Part shown: piece after piece, positions 40,760 through 50,472 of the stretch
Layout: every line of letters begins with the position of its first letter
Numbering within the stretch: the stretch's first letter is position 1
Assembly: GCA_947475995.1 (NCBI GenBank)
Contig: CANJNI010000012.1
Span: 39,902-103,901, forward strand
Direction: 5' to 3'
Length of the DNA stretch: 64,000 nucleotides
Source of the DNA: Beijerinckiaceae bacterium
GTDB taxonomy: Bacteria > Pseudomonadota > Alphaproteobacteria > Rhizobiales > Beijerinckiaceae
Notes under the pieces: model-generated
What the model was told of the DNA's origin: nothing
Database searches by the model: none
What the model saw: only the letters and a program-made list of their open reading frames with translations
Program-made: the position numbers and the translations under genes

Positions 40760-42028
40760 ATGAGCAAGGTCAGCGGTAGCGATTCCAAAAACACGCTCTA
40801 CTGCTCCTTCTGCGGCAAAAGCCAGCACGAGGTCCGCAAGCTGATCGCCGGTCCGACGGTGTTCATCTGCGACGAATGCGTCGAACTGTGCATGGACATC
40901 ATCCGCGAGGAGAACAAGTCCTCGCTGGTGAAGAGCCGCGACGGCATTCCGACGCCCCGCGAAATCTGCAAGGTTCTGGACGATTACGTGATCGGCCAGC
41001 CGCAGGCCAAGCGCGTCCTGTCAGTGGCGGTCCACAACCACTACAAGCGTCTCAACCACGCCACGAAGCACAATGACGTCGAATTGGCGAAGTCGAACAT
41101 CCTGCTGATCGGCCCGACCGGTTCGGGCAAGACGCTGCTGGCCCAGACGCTGGCGCGCATCCTTGACGTGCCCTTCACGATGGCCGACGCCACCACGCTG
41201 ACCGAAGCCGGTTACGTGGGCGAGGACGTCGAGAACATCATCCTGAAGTTGCTGCAGGCGTCCGACTACAATGTCGAGCGCGCCCAGCGCGGCATCGTGT
41301 ACATCGACGAAATCGACAAGATTTCGCGCAAGTCCGACAATCCGTCGATCACCCGCGACGTCTCGGGCGAGGGCGTCCAGCAGGCGCTGCTCAAGATCAT
41401 GGAAGGCACGGTCGCGTCCGTTCCTCCGCAGGGTGGCCGCAAGCATCCGCAGCAGGAGTTCCTGCAGGTGGATACGACCAACATCCTGTTCATCTGCGGC
41501 GGCGCCTTCTCGGGACTTGAGAAGATCATCAGCCAGCGCGGCAAGAGCACGTCCATCGGTTTCGGGGCGAAAGTTCAGGGACCGGACGAGCGCCGCACCG
41601 GCGAAGTGTTCCGCAAGGTCGAGCCGGAAGATCTGCTGAAGTTCGGCCTCATCCCGGAATTCGTCGGTCGTCTGCCGGTCATCGCGACGCTGGAAGACCT
41701 CGACGAAGAAGCGCTGAAGAAGATTTTGACCGAGCCGAAGAATGCGCTCGTCAAGCAGTATCAGCGCCTGTTCGAGATGGAGAACACCGAGCTGACCTTC
41801 CAGGACGACGCCCTCACGGTCGTCGCCAAGAAGGCCATCGAGCGCCGCACCGGCGCGCGCGGTCTGCGCTCCATCATGGAGAGCATTCTGCTCGACACGA
41901 TGTACGATCTGCCGGGCCTTGAAGGTGTCGAGCAGGTGGTCATCGGACCGGAAGTGGTCGAGGGAAAAGCCCGTCCGCTTTACATCTACGCAGAGCGCAC
42001 CGAGAAGACCGGCGGCGCCAGCGCCTGA
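40760..42028 (+). CDS. clpX: ATP-dependent Clp protease ATP-binding subunit ClpX
   Basis: [30 protein letters not shown] zinc finger; [18 protein letters not shown]. Confidence 0.97.
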   Translation: MSKVSGSDSKNTLYCSFCGKSQHEVRKLIAGPTVFICDECVELCMDIIREENKSSLVKSRDGIPTPREICKVLDDYVIGQPQAKRVLSVAVHNHYKRLNHATKHNDVELAKSNILLIGPTGSGKTLLAQTLARILDVPFTMADATTLTEAGYVGEDVENIILKLLQASDYNVERAQRGIVYIDEIDKISRKSDNPSITRDVSGEGVQQALLKIMEGTVASVPPQGGRKHPQQEFLQVDTTNILFICGGAFSGLEKIISQRGKSTSIGFGAKVQGPDERRTGEVFRKVEPEDLLKFGLIPEFVGRLPVIATLEDLDEEALKKILTEPKNALVKQYQRLFEMENTELTFQDDALTVVAKKAIERRTGARGLRSIMESILLDTMYDLPGLEGVEQVVIGPEVVEGKARPLYIYAERTEKTGGASA

Positions 42029-42081
42029 GGGCGTTTCGGCGGGCGATAGTCGTCCGCCTGTACGGGCTCCCGAAGCCCGCA

Positions 42082-42109
42082 GGGCGGACCTTCATGGCCC
42101 GCCTTTTTT
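42082..42109 (+). terminator. Putative terminator after clpX
   Basis: GGCGG-accttcatggc-CCGCC followed by TTTTTT. Confidence 0.55.
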
Positions 42110-42404
42110 GTGTAAGGCGTTCGCGTGTATGACGCGCTTTCTCGTCTTGAAACCTGAGCTGCGTCACGCCATCTTTGTCGTAAGGGAAAGTCATCCGGCT
42201 CACCGATCCGCGAGGATCAGGGCCTGATTTCCTCCCGAGGAAGCAATAGCCGGGAGCGCCCATTCGGGGCTCAACGGCGCAGACGCCGCCAGACGAAGAA
42301 AAGCAGACGTTCGGTACGAATCATGCTTTTTTCCAAAGTGACGTCTCGTTCGCGCGAATGGCTTGAAAAGCATTTGCGTGGCGAATCGAGATAGGAAAAA
42401 GCAG

Positions 42405-44828
42405 ATGACCAGCCAGAAGCGCGCACCAGCAAATCCAGGGATCGTCGAGTCGTATCCGGTCCTGCCACTCCGCGACATTGTCGTCTTTCCGCACATGATC
42501 GTGCCGCTCTTCGTTGGTCGCGAAAAGTCCATTCGCGCGCTCGAGGAAGTGATGAAGTCAGAACGCTTCATCCTGCTTGCCACGCAGGTGAATGCGTCAG
42601 ACGACGATCCGGCCACCGACGCCATCTTCAAGACCGGTACGCTCGCCAGCGTGCTGCAGCTCCTGAAGCTGCCTGACGGCACTGTGAAGGTGCTGGTCGA
42701 GGGCGTCGCGCGCGCCTCCGTCAATCGCTACACCCGCACAGACGAATATTACGAGGCCGACGCCGAAGTGCTTGCCGACGAGGCGACGGATCGCGTCGAG
42801 GTCGAGGCGCTGGCCCGTTCGGTCGTGTCCGAGTTCGAGGGCTATGCGAAGCTCAACAAGAAGCTCTCGCCGGAAGTCGTGACCGCGATCAACCAGATCG
42901 ACGATTTCTCGAAGCTCGCCGATACGGTGGCGTCGAACCTCTCCATCAAGATCGCCGATAAGCAGGAAATTCTGGAGACGCCTTCGGTCGCCAAGCGTCT
43001 GGAGAAATGCCTCTCGCTGATGGAAAGCGAAATCTCGGTCCTGCAGGTCGAGAAGCGCATCCGCACGCGCGTCAAGCGCCAGATGGAGAAGACCCAGCGC
43101 GAGTACTATCTCAACGAGCAGATGAAGGCGATCCAGAAGGAACTGGGCGACGAGGACGGCAAGGACGAACTCGGCGAACTCGAACAGCGGATCAAGAACA
43201 CCAAGCTCACCAAGGAAGCTCGTGACAAGGCGAATGCGGAGCTGAAGAAGCTGCGCCAGATGTCGCCGATGTCGGCCGAGTCCACGGTGGTCCGCAACTA
43301 TCTCGACTGGATGCTGTCGATTCCGTGGGGCAAGCGCTCCAAGGTGAAGAAGGACATCAATGTCGCAGAGGACGTGCTGAATCTGGATCATTACGGTCTG
43401 GACAAGGTGAAGGACCGCATTCTCGAATATCTCGCGGTGCAGCAGCGCGCTAACAAGCTTGCCGGCCCGATCCTGTGCCTTGTCGGCCCTCCGGGCGTCG
43501 GCAAGACCTCGCTCGGCAAGTCCATCGCCAAGGCGACCGGCCGTGAGTTCGTGCGCATGTCGCTGGGCGGCGTTCGCGACGAGGCCGAGATTCGCGGTCA
43601 CCGTCGCACCTACATTGGCTCGATGCCCGGCAAGATCATCCAGTCGATGCGCAAGGCCAAGACGTCCAACCCGCTCTTCCTGCTCGACGAGATCGACAAG
43701 ATGGGCATGGACTTCCGCGGCGACCCGTCTTCAGCCCTGCTCGAGGTGCTCGACCCCGAACAGAACTCCTCGTTCAACGATCACTACCTTGAGGTCGACT
43801 ATGATCTCTCGGGCGTGATGTTCGTGACGACGGCGAATACGCTGAACATCCCTGCGCCGCTCATGGACCGCATGGAAATCATCCGCATCGCGGGCTACAC
43901 GGAAGACGAGAAGGTCGAGATCGCCCGCAAGCATCTGATCCCGGCGTCGATCGTCAAGCATGGTCTGGAACTCAAGGAGTTCTCGATCGAGGACGGAGCT
44001 CTGCTGACTCTGGTTCGTCGCTACACCCGCGAAGCAGGCGTGCGTAATCTCGAACGCGAAATCTCCAATCTCTGCCGTAAGGCCGTGAAGGAGATCCTGA
44101 CCAAGAAGGTTGAGTCGATCCTTATCAACGAGGAAAAGCTGGCCGAATACCTTGGCGTCGCCAAGTATCGCTTCGGTCAGGCCGAACTCGAGGATCAGGT
44201 CGGCGCGGTGACTGGCCTTGCGTGGACGGAAGTCGGAGGCGAGTTGCTGACTATCGAAGGCGTCATGATGCCCGGCAAGGGTCGCATGACCGTCACCGGC
44301 AACCTGAAGGATGTGATGAAGGAATCCATCTCTGCGGCCGCATCTTACGTGCGCTCGCGGGCGGTGGACTTCGGTATCGAGCCTCCGCTGTTCGAGAAGC
44401 GCGACATCCATGTGCACGTGCCGGAAGGCGCGACGCCCAAGGATGGCCCGTCCGCGGGCATCGCGATGGCCACCGCCATCGTGTCCGTGCTGACCGGCAT
44501 TCCGGTGCGTCGCGACATCGCCATGACGGGCGAAGTCACCCTGCGCGGTCGCGTGCTGCCCATCGGTGGCCTGAAAGAGAAGCTCCTCGCAGCCATGCGG
44601 GGCGGCCTCAAGAAGGTGCTGATCCCGGAAGAGAACGCGAAGGACATCGCCGACTTGCCTGCGTCCGTGAAGAGCGCGCTCGAAATCGTGCCTGTGTCGC
44701 GGATGGACGAGGTTCTGGCTCATGCCCTCGTGCGTGCGCCGGTGCCGATCACCTGGGGCGAAGACACAACGGCTCCGGTCGTGGCTGCCGTTGCTGAAGA
44801 TGACCCGTCAGGCGTCGTCGCCCACTAG
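42405..44828 (+). CDS. lon: ATP-dependent endopeptidase La
   Basis: [90 protein letters not shown]. Confidence 0.97.
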   Translation: MTSQKRAPANPGIVESYPVLPLRDIVVFPHMIVPLFVGREKSIRALEEVMKSERFILLATQVNASDDDPATDAIFKTGTLASVLQLLKLPDGTVKVLVEGVARASVNRYTRTDEYYEADAEVLADEATDRVEVEALARSVVSEFEGYAKLNKKLSPEVVTAINQIDDFSKLADTVASNLSIKIADKQEILETPSVAKRLEKCLSLMESEISVLQVEKRIRTRVKRQMEKTQREYYLNEQMKAIQKELGDEDGKDELGELEQRIKNTKLTKEARDKANAELKKLRQMSPMSAESTVVRNYLDWMLSIPWGKRSKVKKDINVAEDVLNLDHYGLDKVKDRILEYLAVQQRANKLAGPILCLVGPPGVGKTSLGKSIAKATGREFVRMSLGGVRDEAEIRGHRRTYIGSMPGKIIQSMRKAKTSNPLFLLDEIDKMGMDFRGDPSSALLEVLDPEQNSSFNDHYLEVDYDLSGVMFVTTANTLNIPAPLMDRMEIIRIAGYTEDEKVEIARKHLIPASIVKHGLELKEFSIEDGALLTLVRRYTREAGVRNLEREISNLCRKAVKEILTKKVESILINEEKLAEYLGVAKYRFGQAELEDQVGAVTGLAWTEVGGELLTIEGVMMPGKGRMTVTGNLKDVMKESISAAASYVRSRAVDFGIEPPLFEKRDIHVHVPEGATPKDGPSAGIAMATAIVSVLTGIPVRRDIAMTGEVTLRGRVLPIGGLKEKLLAAMRGGLKKVLIPEENAKDIADLPASVKSALEIVPVSRMDEVLAHALVRAPVPITWGEDTTAPVVAAVAEDDPSGVVAH

Positions 44829-44847
44829 GTTCGGATATTGAATTGGG

Positions 44848-44880
44848 GCCGCGAAATCTTCGGGTTTCGCGGCTCTTTTT
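44848..44880 (+). terminator. Rho-independent terminator after lon
   Basis: GCCGCGAAA-tcttcggg-TTTCGCGGC followed by TCTTTTT. Confidence 0.85.
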
Positions 44881-44955
44881 ATGTGGCTGGCTGGTCTGTG
44901 CGCTTGCGCCCCGGGCGTCCGGTCTTCTAGAAAGAAGTGTTCGCTGCATCGGCAG

Positions 44956-45031
44956 GGGCGGTTAGCTCAGTTGGTAGAGCGCCTGCTTTACACGCAGGAT
45001 GTCGGGGGTTCGAGTCCCTCACCGCCCACCA
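44956..45031 (+). tRNA. tRNA-Val (anticodon TAC), CCA encoded
   Basis: GGGCGGTTAGCTCAGTTGGTAGAGCGCCTGCTTTACACGCAGGATGTCGGGGGTTCGAGTCCCTCACCGCCCACCA folds as a cloverleaf. Confidence 0.96.
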
Positions 45032-45192
45032 GCCCCATTCCCGGTCAGCGCTGGCCCCGGGATTGCGTGCGCGGTTGCGCCTGTCCCCGCCATACGCTCT
45101 TCAGCATTGCGTCCACGCAATTGCTAAAGACGCGAAAATCGTTCAGAACAAGAGCCAATCAGGGAGGCATTGTTTGCAGTGCAGCATCTTGT

Positions 45193-45215
45193 CGGGAAAT
45201 TTTCCCGCCTTGACA
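45193..45215 (+). promoter_or_regulatory. Candidate operator/promoter: palindrome abutting a TTGACA box upstream of the ExbB-like gene
   Basis: CGGGAAA-t-TTTCCCG at 45193-45207 and TTGACA at 45210-45215; -10 box is poor. Confidence 0.3.
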
Positions 45216-45252
45216 GCAATCTGCCAACGGTGAGTATCGTGGCCATGCTGCC

Positions 45253-46050
45253 ATGATCAGGAAGAAAGAAAAGCCATCGATGAGCGCTCAAGCGATTGAA
45301 AGTTATTCGCGGACCGACCGCCTTCCGCTCCTGCGTTGGCTGATCTTCACGGGCGTCACGATATTCGGCTTTGCCATTTGTTGGTATTTCGGCCTGTTCC
45401 GAATGATGTTTCTTAGCGACAAGACTTACATTTCGCTGATCGTGTCGGTTCTTTACGTTCTCACGGCTTTGCACTGTTACACACGTACAAACGTGATTTC
45501 CCGGGAAACCGATCAGGCCAACCAGGTTCTGGCGATCGTCAATCACGGAGTCACGGAGTTCCGGGTTAATGGCAATGTCGTGGAAGCTGGCGACACGGTG
45601 CTTCCGGTCGGGGCGGTCACCACTCACATTCGCAACCTGATTCTGAAATCGAAGTTGCAGGGGCGTCACCGTCTCGATCAGACGCTGCTCTTGCGCGGCC
45701 TCGCCGATACGCTTCGCGGTCCGAATTATCTTGGCAGCTTCGCCAGCGACAGTCTTATGAAGTTGGGCCTGCTCGGCACCATCGTTGGCTTCATCATGAT
45801 GCTCGCGCCAATCGCCGGACTGGACGCCGCCGACAAGGCCTCTGTACGCAGTTCAATGGGCATGATGAGCGATGGCATGGCGGTCGCCATGTACACGACC
45901 TTGAGCGGGCTCATCGGTTCGATCCTGATCAAATGCCAGTATTACATGCTGGACGAAGCGACAGCGAAACTCTTCTCGATGGCGACTGATCTTACGGAAG
46001 TTTTCGTCGTGTCGGTTCTCGAGCGGGGTCACGATGGACAGCTTCGGTAA
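45253..46050 (+). CDS. MotA/TolQ/ExbB-like proton channel family protein
   Basis: SDSLMKLGLLGTIVGFIMMLAPIAGLD..VRSSMGMMSDGMAVAMYTTLSGLIGSILIKCQYYMLDEA. Confidence 0.8.
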   Translation: MIRKKEKPSMSAQAIESYSRTDRLPLLRWLIFTGVTIFGFAICWYFGLFRMMFLSDKTYISLIVSVLYVLTALHCYTRTNVISRETDQANQVLAIVNHGVTEFRVNGNVVEAGDTVLPVGAVTTHIRNLILKSKLQGRHRLDQTLLLRGLADTLRGPNYLGSFASDSLMKLGLLGTIVGFIMMLAPIAGLDAADKASVRSSMGMMSDGMAVAMYTTLSGLIGSILIKCQYYMLDEATAKLFSMATDLTEVFVVSVLERGHDGQLR

Positions 46051-46663
46051 TTACCCGCGCGACGAACCGTTCGATCCCTTCTCGGTTATGTTGTTCAAGG
46101 GTCTACAGGTCGTCGCCTTTCTGTTTTTCATTGCGCTTCTTGTGATGAATCCGGAAGCCAAGACCGGCAAGATCGACACCAAGGCCGAGTTCATCATCTC
46201 GATGGTATGGCCGGACAATCATCCCGACGACGTTGATCTTTATGTCGAGGATCCGGTTGGAAACATCGTCTGGTACCACGAACGCGAATCCGGCTTCATG
46301 GTTCTTGAGCGCGATGACCGCGGCGGCGTGAACGATTTTATCACCGTGAACGGCAAGAAGATTTTGAATCCGATTCGTGAGGAAACCGTCAGTATCCGGG
46401 GTTTTCTGGCCGGCGAATATACGGTGAACATCAATCACTATCTCGCAACTACCGGCGCTCCTGTGCCGATTTCGGTCAAAGTCGAGAAGATCAATCCGCA
46501 GCTGGAAATCATCCACTACGGGACGATCCTCGTGAACCGCGCCGGCGAGGAAAAGACCGCCGTGCGTTTCAAGATTGCCGAAGACGGCAAAATTCTCGAC
46601 GTCAACCAGCGCGAAAAGTCGCTTATTCAATTGACCCGCAGCGCGCGGCGTAACACGAAATGA
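46034..46663 (+). CDS. Single-TM periplasmic-domain protein (ExbD-like topology) with DUF2135/YfaP-like domain
   Basis: N-terminal TM (FKGLQVVAFLFFIALLVM) then DVDLYVEDPVGNIVWYHERESGFMVLERDDRGGVNDFI..AGEYTVNINHY; overlaps the upstream channel gene by 17 nt. Confidence 0.65.
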   Translation: MDSFGNYPRDEPFDPFSVMLFKGLQVVAFLFFIALLVMNPEAKTGKIDTKAEFIISMVWPDNHPDDVDLYVEDPVGNIVWYHERESGFMVLERDDRGGVNDFITVNGKKILNPIREETVSIRGFLAGEYTVNINHYLATTGAPVPISVKVEKINPQLEIIHYGTILVNRAGEEKTAVRFKIAEDGKILDVNQREKSLIQLTRSARRNTK

Positions 46664-46691
46664 AAATCTGCCCCGGGGGAGGCGCAACGAA

Positions 46692-47300
46692 ATGATGTCG
46701 ACCGTATTGGGTATATCGGTCGCTTACGTGGTCCTTGGGGTGGTCTTGCTCCTCATGGGGCTGACGTCGCGCGTTCACTGGCGCTGGAAATCCGCAGCGA
46801 TCATCGTCTCAAGCGTTTTTTTTGTCGCGGTCTTTTTCCAGACTCGCGGACTGCTTGGCTGGCCGGGCATTGGAAAGCTGCCGGATCGCTTTCAGCTTCT
46901 TGGCGTTCGGGTTGTGGAGCCGGACCGCAAGATCGGCGATGCAGGCTCGATTTATTTGTGGGTCGAGGAAATCGACGAAAACAATATCCCTGTGGGAATT
47001 CCGCGCAGCTTCCGGATTCCTTATTCGAAGCCGCTTGCGGAAAAGTCCCAGAAGGCCCGCGACGCGATCATGGAAGGAAATCAGATCGCCGGTACGGCGG
47101 AAGATATTGAAGGCCAAACCGCTTCGCGGGATGACAAGAAAGACTCCGAAAACCCTGAAAATAAGACACCGCTGGAAGGCACCGAACGTGCCGAGGATGG
47201 CCACGCGCGCATTGACATGGACGAACTTCTGCAAAAAATGCAGAAGGTTGAATTTCAGCCCATGCCTGCGGCACTGATGCCGGTCAAGAAGCCGCAATAG
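46692..47300 (+). CDS. Hypothetical protein with two predicted N-terminal TM segments and a charged C-terminal tail
   Basis: 202-aa ORF following the two preceding genes in the same orientation; no family recognised. Confidence 0.65.
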   Translation: MMSTVLGISVAYVVLGVVLLLMGLTSRVHWRWKSAAIIVSSVFFVAVFFQTRGLLGWPGIGKLPDRFQLLGVRVVEPDRKIGDAGSIYLWVEEIDENNIPVGIPRSFRIPYSKPLAEKSQKARDAIMEGNQIAGTAEDIEGQTASRDDKKDSENPENKTPLEGTERAEDGHARIDMDELLQKMQKVEFQPMPAALMPVKKPQ

Positions 47301-47310
47301 TCGGAATTGT

Positions 47311-47336
47311 CGCCGCGACATGTATGTGTCGCGGCG
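47311..47336. terminator. Convergent-gene hairpin, likely bidirectional terminator
   Basis: CGCCGCGACA-tgtatg-TGTCGCGGCG perfect 10-bp stem between convergent CDSs. Confidence 0.65.
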
Positions 47337-47348
47337 TATTGATGCTGA

Positions 47349-48110
47349 TCAGGCGGCGGCTTCGGTCGGGCCCGTCAGCGAAAGAAAGGCCTCTTCGATG
47401 CCGGGCGTTCCGGTTGAGGCCATCAGTTCTGCCGGAGATGTGTCACGCAGAACTTTGCCCTTGTGCAGCAGCACGATTCTGTCGGCGTCGACCACTTCTT
47501 CGCAAAGATGCGTAGCCCATAAAACCGCAACCGAACGTTCGCGCCGCAGCGTATGCATCAGCTTCACGAGTTCCGTGCGGCTTGCCGGATCAAGCCCGAC
47601 AGTGGGTTCGTCCATCAACAGTACGCTTGGTTCGTGAAGCAAGGCGCGTGCAAGCTCGACTCGCCTTTTGTTGCCGCCACTCAATTGTCCACACTTGCTG
47701 TCGGCGCGGTCGGCCAGCCCCAGACGGCTTAGTTCTTTGGCGATTCGTTCTTTTGCTACCGCGCGTGGCATGCCGTGCAATCCCGTATGGAAAAGCAGAT
47801 TTGCCGTCACGCTCAGTTCGGGATCAAGCGTCGGTTGCTGGAACACAATGCCGAGACTGGCAAGCGCTGGCACCGGATTCCTCAACATATCGTGACCCAT
47901 CACCTCGATTCGCCCGGCGTCCGGCGTAAAAAGCCCGGACAACAACTGAAACAATGTCGACTTGCCGGCGCCATTAGGCCCAAGCAGCGCGATAAATTCC
48001 CCTGGACGTCCTACAAACGAAACGCCATTCAGCGCCTTGATTGATCCGTATTTTTTCTCGACATTCTCAAGCAGCAGGACTGGCGTGGCGCCGCTTCCGG
48101 ATTCACTCAT
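47349..48110 (-). CDS. ABC transporter ATP-binding protein (PQQ-dependent alcohol dehydrogenase system type)
   Basis: ALLGPNGAGKSTLFQLLSGLFTPDAG, LSGGNKRRVELARALLHEPSVLLMDEPTVGLD; adjacent to the matching permease, SBP and beta-propeller genes. Confidence 0.85.
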   Translation of the reverse strand: MSESGSGATPVLLLENVEKKYGSIKALNGVSFVGRPGEFIALLGPNGAGKSTLFQLLSGLFTPDAGRIEVMGHDMLRNPVPALASLGIVFQQPTLDPELSVTANLLFHTGLHGMPRAVAKERIAKELSRLGLADRADSKCGQLSGGNKRRVELARALLHEPSVLLMDEPTVGLDPASRTELVKLMHTLRRERSVAVLWATHLCEEVVDADRIVLLHKGKVLRDTSPAELMASTGTPGIEEAFLSLTGPTEAAA

Positions 48111-48243
48111 CACAGCCTCTTGATTTGTGCGTTGCAGCAAAGCCGGATCTCAGCATTATGCTTTTCGGAAGCCAAATCTAAGCATACACTGGCTCGGTTG
48201 CAACGAATGACCTCGCGGTCTGGAACAAAGATACAGAAGCACA

Positions 48244-49239
48244 ATGCGGAAACGTCTGAAACAAGTTCTTGCCGTTGGCGTCCTGGCAGGCTCTGCCTTT
48301 CTTGGGCTAGATGCGTCTGCGCTAGCCAAGGGAACTGGCTATCTTTTTGTCAGCAATGAGAAGACGAACAACATTACCGTACTGGATTCAAAGACGCTTA
48401 AGATCGTCAAGGATCTGAAAACCTCGCGCCGCCCGCGCGATATGCATTTTAATGAAGATCACACGCGCCTCTATGTTGCCTGCGGCGACGATGATGTGAT
48501 CGACGTGATCGATGTCGAAAAGCTGGCCGTGATCGGCAAGATCGCGACCGGCAAAAGTCCCGAGACTTTCGTTGTCGACGAGAAAAAGCGCCGCATCTAC
48601 GTTTCGAACGAAGAGGGCTCGTCACTCTCGATCATCGATATGGATCAGCAGATCACTCTGAATGAAGTCCCCACCGGCGCAGAGCCGGAGGGCGTCATGC
48701 TCAGCGCCGATGGCAAGCTGATTTACGTGACGTCGGAAGTGGGCGATCTGGTGCATCTGGTCGATGTTGAGAGCGGCCATGTCCTTGAGGATGTCATCGT
48801 CGGGACGCGGCCACGCCGCTTCGCGGCAACGCCGGATGGCAAGGAATTGTGGGTCACAACAGAACTGTCCGGCGAAGTCTGGGTTATCGACCGCGAGAAG
48901 TTCCAGAATCTCGGCAAGCTCGATTTCCTGCCGCCTGGTATGAGAAAGACCGATGTGACGCCGGTCGGCATCACAATGACGAAGGACGGCAAGACTGCCT
49001 TTGTGACGCTCGGCCACGCACAGCACATCGCGTTCGTGGACGTGCCGACCAAAAAAGTCACCGGCTACGTTCTGGTCGGCAAGCGTTCCTGGGGCATCAC
49101 GCTTTCCAAGGACGAGAAGACCCTCTACGTCGCCAACGGATTGGGCGATGACGTGACGATCGTCGACGTCGCGAGCCGCAAGGCGCTTCAGTCGGTTCAG
49201 GTCGGCCGTACCCCCTGGGGCATTGTGATCGATGAATAA
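48244..49239 (+). CDS. YVTN-family beta-propeller protein (PQQ-dependent catabolism-associated type)
   Basis: Signal peptide; repeats such as GYLFVSNEKTNNITVLDSKTLKIVKDLKTSRRPRDMHFNEDHTRLYVACGDDDVIDVIDVEKL. Confidence 0.87.
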   Translation: MRKRLKQVLAVGVLAGSAFLGLDASALAKGTGYLFVSNEKTNNITVLDSKTLKIVKDLKTSRRPRDMHFNEDHTRLYVACGDDDVIDVIDVEKLAVIGKIATGKSPETFVVDEKKRRIYVSNEEGSSLSIIDMDQQITLNEVPTGAEPEGVMLSADGKLIYVTSEVGDLVHLVDVESGHVLEDVIVGTRPRRFAATPDGKELWVTTELSGEVWVIDREKFQNLGKLDFLPPGMRKTDVTPVGITMTKDGKTAFVTLGHAQHIAFVDVPTKKVTGYVLVGKRSWGITLSKDEKTLYVANGLGDDVTIVDVASRKALQSVQVGRTPWGIVIDE

Positions 49240-50470
49240 TATCTTGAAGGTAGGTCTTTTCCTGGTCGCTCTCCTGACCGGGACCGGCGCGGCGCTGGCC
49301 CAGTTTCAGCCTGTTGCGCCGCGCCCTGCCTTGCCCCAGAGCGGCGCGGCGCTCAAGCAAATCACGATAGGCTTTATCGATCTTGATGGCGATCCGCGCT
49401 ACGAGCCGATGGAAGTCTATCAGCGGCACATACTCAAGGATCTCGATCCCGCCTACCAAGGAGCCGAGATGGGCGTGGAGGATTCGGTCATCATGAACCG
49501 GTCCACCGGCGCCGAATTCAAGCTGCAGCGTTTCACGTTGAAAAGCGCGGATGCAGCGCTTGCGGCAGTTCAGGAAGGACAGGGCAAGGGGATCAGCTTC
49601 TTCCTGATCGATCTTCCAGCGAGCGCCTACAAGGCTGTTGCTGCCGGAGTGAAGGGTAAGGACGTCCTGCTCTTCAATGTAAGCGCGCCCGAGGATACTT
49701 TGCGGCGCGACATGTGCTCTGCAGAGTTCGTCCACGTCTATCCGAGCCGCGCGCAATTGATGGACGGACTTGTCCAGTTGCTTGTGTCGAAGAAATGGCG
49801 CGACTATCTGGTTCTTGAAGGTCAGACGTCGGAAGATGCGGAGATGACGAAAGCCTTCGTCCGCTCGACCCAGAAGTTCGGCGCCCGCGTCGTCGCACAA
49901 AAGTCCTTCGAAGCAGGGTCCGATCCTCGCAAGCGCGAGCTCAACAATCCAGCGCTCTTGTCAGCCATCAATCGCGACTGGGACATCACGTTTGTCGCCG
50001 ACAGCGCCTTCGATTTTGCTCGCACTGTCTCTTACCAGACCGTCCGACCCCGTCCGGTTGTAGGTTCCATCGATCTGGAGCCTTCGGCCTGGCATTGGAC
50101 TTGGGAGCGAAACGGTGCGCCCCAAGTCAATACTCGTTTCCATCGCATATCTGGCGGCCGCAAGATGGCAGGGCACGACTGGTCAGCCTGGATGGCGGTG
50201 AAGATGGTCGTGCAGGCAGTTGTGCGCACGCGGTCGACAGAATTCCCGGCGCTGCGCAACTTCATCCTCAAGGATGGCTCGTTCGATCCCGCCAAGGGCC
50301 TCGCGGCGAGCGTTCGCCCGTGGGACCATCAGGTCCGTCAATCGATCATCCTCGCTACGCCCTTTTCGATTACCGCGAGCGCGCCCATGGCGGGGTTTCT
50401 GCACCGCCTGAACGAACTTGATTCCCTCGGCGATGACGAAGCCGACACACCCTGCAAACTAAACAGATAG
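49232..50470 (+). CDS. ABC transporter substrate-binding protein (PQQ-dependent alcohol dehydrogenase system type)
   Basis: Signal peptide; ITIGFIDLDGDPRYEPMEVYQRHILKD, LFNVSAPEDTLRRDMCSAEFVHVYPSRAQLMDGLVQLLVSKKWRDYLVLEG; overlaps the beta-propeller CDS by 8 nt. Confidence 0.82.
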   Translation: MNNILKVGLFLVALLTGTGAALAQFQPVAPRPALPQSGAALKQITIGFIDLDGDPRYEPMEVYQRHILKDLDPAYQGAEMGVEDSVIMNRSTGAEFKLQRFTLKSADAALAAVQEGQGKGISFFLIDLPASAYKAVAAGVKGKDVLLFNVSAPEDTLRRDMCSAEFVHVYPSRAQLMDGLVQLLVSKKWRDYLVLEGQTSEDAEMTKAFVRSTQKFGARVVAQKSFEAGSDPRKRELNNPALLSAINRDWDITFVADSAFDFARTVSYQTVRPRPVVGSIDLEPSAWHWTWERNGAPQVNTRFHRISGGRKMAGHDWSAWMAVKMVVQAVVRTRSTEFPALRNFILKDGSFDPAKGLAASVRPWDHQVRQSIILATPFSITASAPMAGFLHRLNELDSLGDDEADTPCKLNR

Positions 50471-50472
50471 TC

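Noticed and set aside
42362-42404. Possible RpoH-type -35 (CTTGAA) upstream of lon
   Set aside because: No acceptable -10 at the expected spacing before the ATG at 42405
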